Source: an uncultured Collinsella sp.
GTDB taxonomy: Bacteria; Actinomycetota; Coriobacteriia; Coriobacteriales; Coriobacteriaceae
DNA length: 14,510 nt
Assembly: GCA_902495155.1 (NCBI GenBank)
Contig: CABUWD010000050.1
Span: forward strand, 1 to 14,510
Direction: 5' to 3'
A program made the position numbers and the translations under genes. The notes beneath the pieces were generated by a model. It made no database searches. It had not been told where the DNA came from and saw nothing but the letters and a program-made list of their open reading frames with translations. Below are positions 14,280 through 14,510 of the stretch, piece by piece (positions within the stretch are counted from its first letter, which is position 1; every line of letters begins with the position of its first letter).

Positions 14280-14510
14280 TGGGGGTGCGGACAGAAAGTT
14301 GGACCGCGGGGCGGTCCGGACTGGAGGTCCGCATGTACAGCAGGGAGAAGGTCGAGCTCTTCCTCCTGGCGACGGAGGACGGCATGGGGCCCACCGCCGC
14401 CGCGAAGTTCGCGGGGGTCTCGGTGGGCGCGGCCAAGAAGTGGGCGACGGGGCACCTCCCGCACAGCTACACCGGGGCGCGCTGTAGAATCGGGGCGAGG
14501 AAACCGCCAC
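14280..14510 (+). mobile_element. Insertion sequence, IS3-like, left end (runs off the right edge)
   Basis: Base composition turns sharply GC-rich, and the transposase reading frame begins at 14333. The terminus is probably the TGGGGGTGCGGACAGAAAG beginning at 14280, since many IS3 elements begin with TG, but the exact end cannot be fixed without the other terminus. A GGACCGC/GCGGTCC hairpin (14301-14317) with a three-base loop lies between the end and the transposase start. That placement fits elements that limit transposase expression from outside transcription. Confidence 0.7.
14333..14510 (+). CDS. IS transposase N-terminus (OrfA-type helix-turn-helix), partial
   Basis: An ATG at 14333, preceded by GGAGG with five bases spacing, opens 59 codons that run to the window edge. 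The product starts MYSREKVELFLLATEDGMGP and continues TAAAKFAGVSVGAAKKWATGH. This is the helix-turn-helix that binds the terminal repeats in IS3-family OrfA or single-frame transposases. The first helix-turn-helix at about 18-40 is clear, but the catalytic DDE part lies outside. Family assignment is from this domain and my memory of similar elements in Coriobacteriia. Other HTH-bearing transposases are possible. The frame is open, so there is no sign of decay in the visible part. Confidence 0.75.
   Translation, partial: MYSREKVELFLLATEDGMGPTAAAKFAGVSVGAAKKWATGHLPHSYTGARCRIGARKPP

Noticed and set aside
14115..14510. Minus-strand open frame crossing the IS
   Set aside because: It spans the IS end and the transposase antisense. 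The last 39 codons (14115-14234) have an ATG but no ribosome binding site and overlap a hairpin.

Overview
The window reads as a chromosomal segment of a high-GC actinobacterium of the class Coriobacteriia, most likely Collinsella or a close relative. This rests on gene content (ftsE-ftsX, rnr and smpB on one strand, plus a MurNAc phosphotransferase operon), strong AGGAGG-type ribosome binding sites, and several short intergenic palindrome families of a kind I associate with Collinsella. The assignment is inference, since no database search was possible. Almost every gene lies on the minus strand. The exceptions are one small plus-strand gene (2305-2715) and an insertion sequence entering at the right edge.

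Reading along the minus strand from right to left: an IS3-type element (from about 14280) lies upstream of ftsE. Between them is a 450-base non-coding stretch with a symmetric 123-bp palindrome (13984-14106) and half of a repeated hairpin (14236-14257). ftsE encodes the ATPase with an unusual 170-residue Pro/Ala/Gln-rich N-terminal extension. It overlaps ftsX, the membrane partner that controls peptidoglycan hydrolases at division. A strong terminator closes this pair, and rnr (RNase R) follows.

The middle holds accessory genes: a solitary serine recombinase with inverted half-sites in its upstream region, and a VanZ-like membrane protein. Next comes a MurNAc salvage cluster: an RpiR-type regulator, murQ (MurNAc-6-P etherase), a murP-like PTS EIIBC, and mupG (6-phospho-N-acetylmuramidase). 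Together these would import and phosphorylate MurNAc-GlcNAc wall fragments, split off GlcNAc, and convert MurNAc-6-P to GlcNAc-6-P and D-lactate. A strong terminator sits between murP and mupG with no room for a promoter after it, which suggests mupG output is set by read-through or processing.

The left part carries an ArsC/Spx-family thioredoxin-fold protein, three tandem palindromes spaced exactly 62 bp apart, the small plus-strand gene of a putative regulator domain, a tRNA-Gln(CTG)/tRNA-Glu(CTC) unit with promoter and terminator, and a TPR-repeat gene overlapping smpB (trans-translation). The left edge holds the N-terminus of a flavin reductase-like protein. rnr and smpB, often neighbours in bacteria, are here on the same strand but separated by about 8.6 kb.

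I did not find a clearly new protein system. The most novel-looking signals are structural DNA/RNA elements: the 123-bp palindrome, the 62-bp-period palindrome array, and a hairpin family whose left arm occurs at both ends of the window. The FtsE extension and the terminator in front of mupG also deserve a second look.
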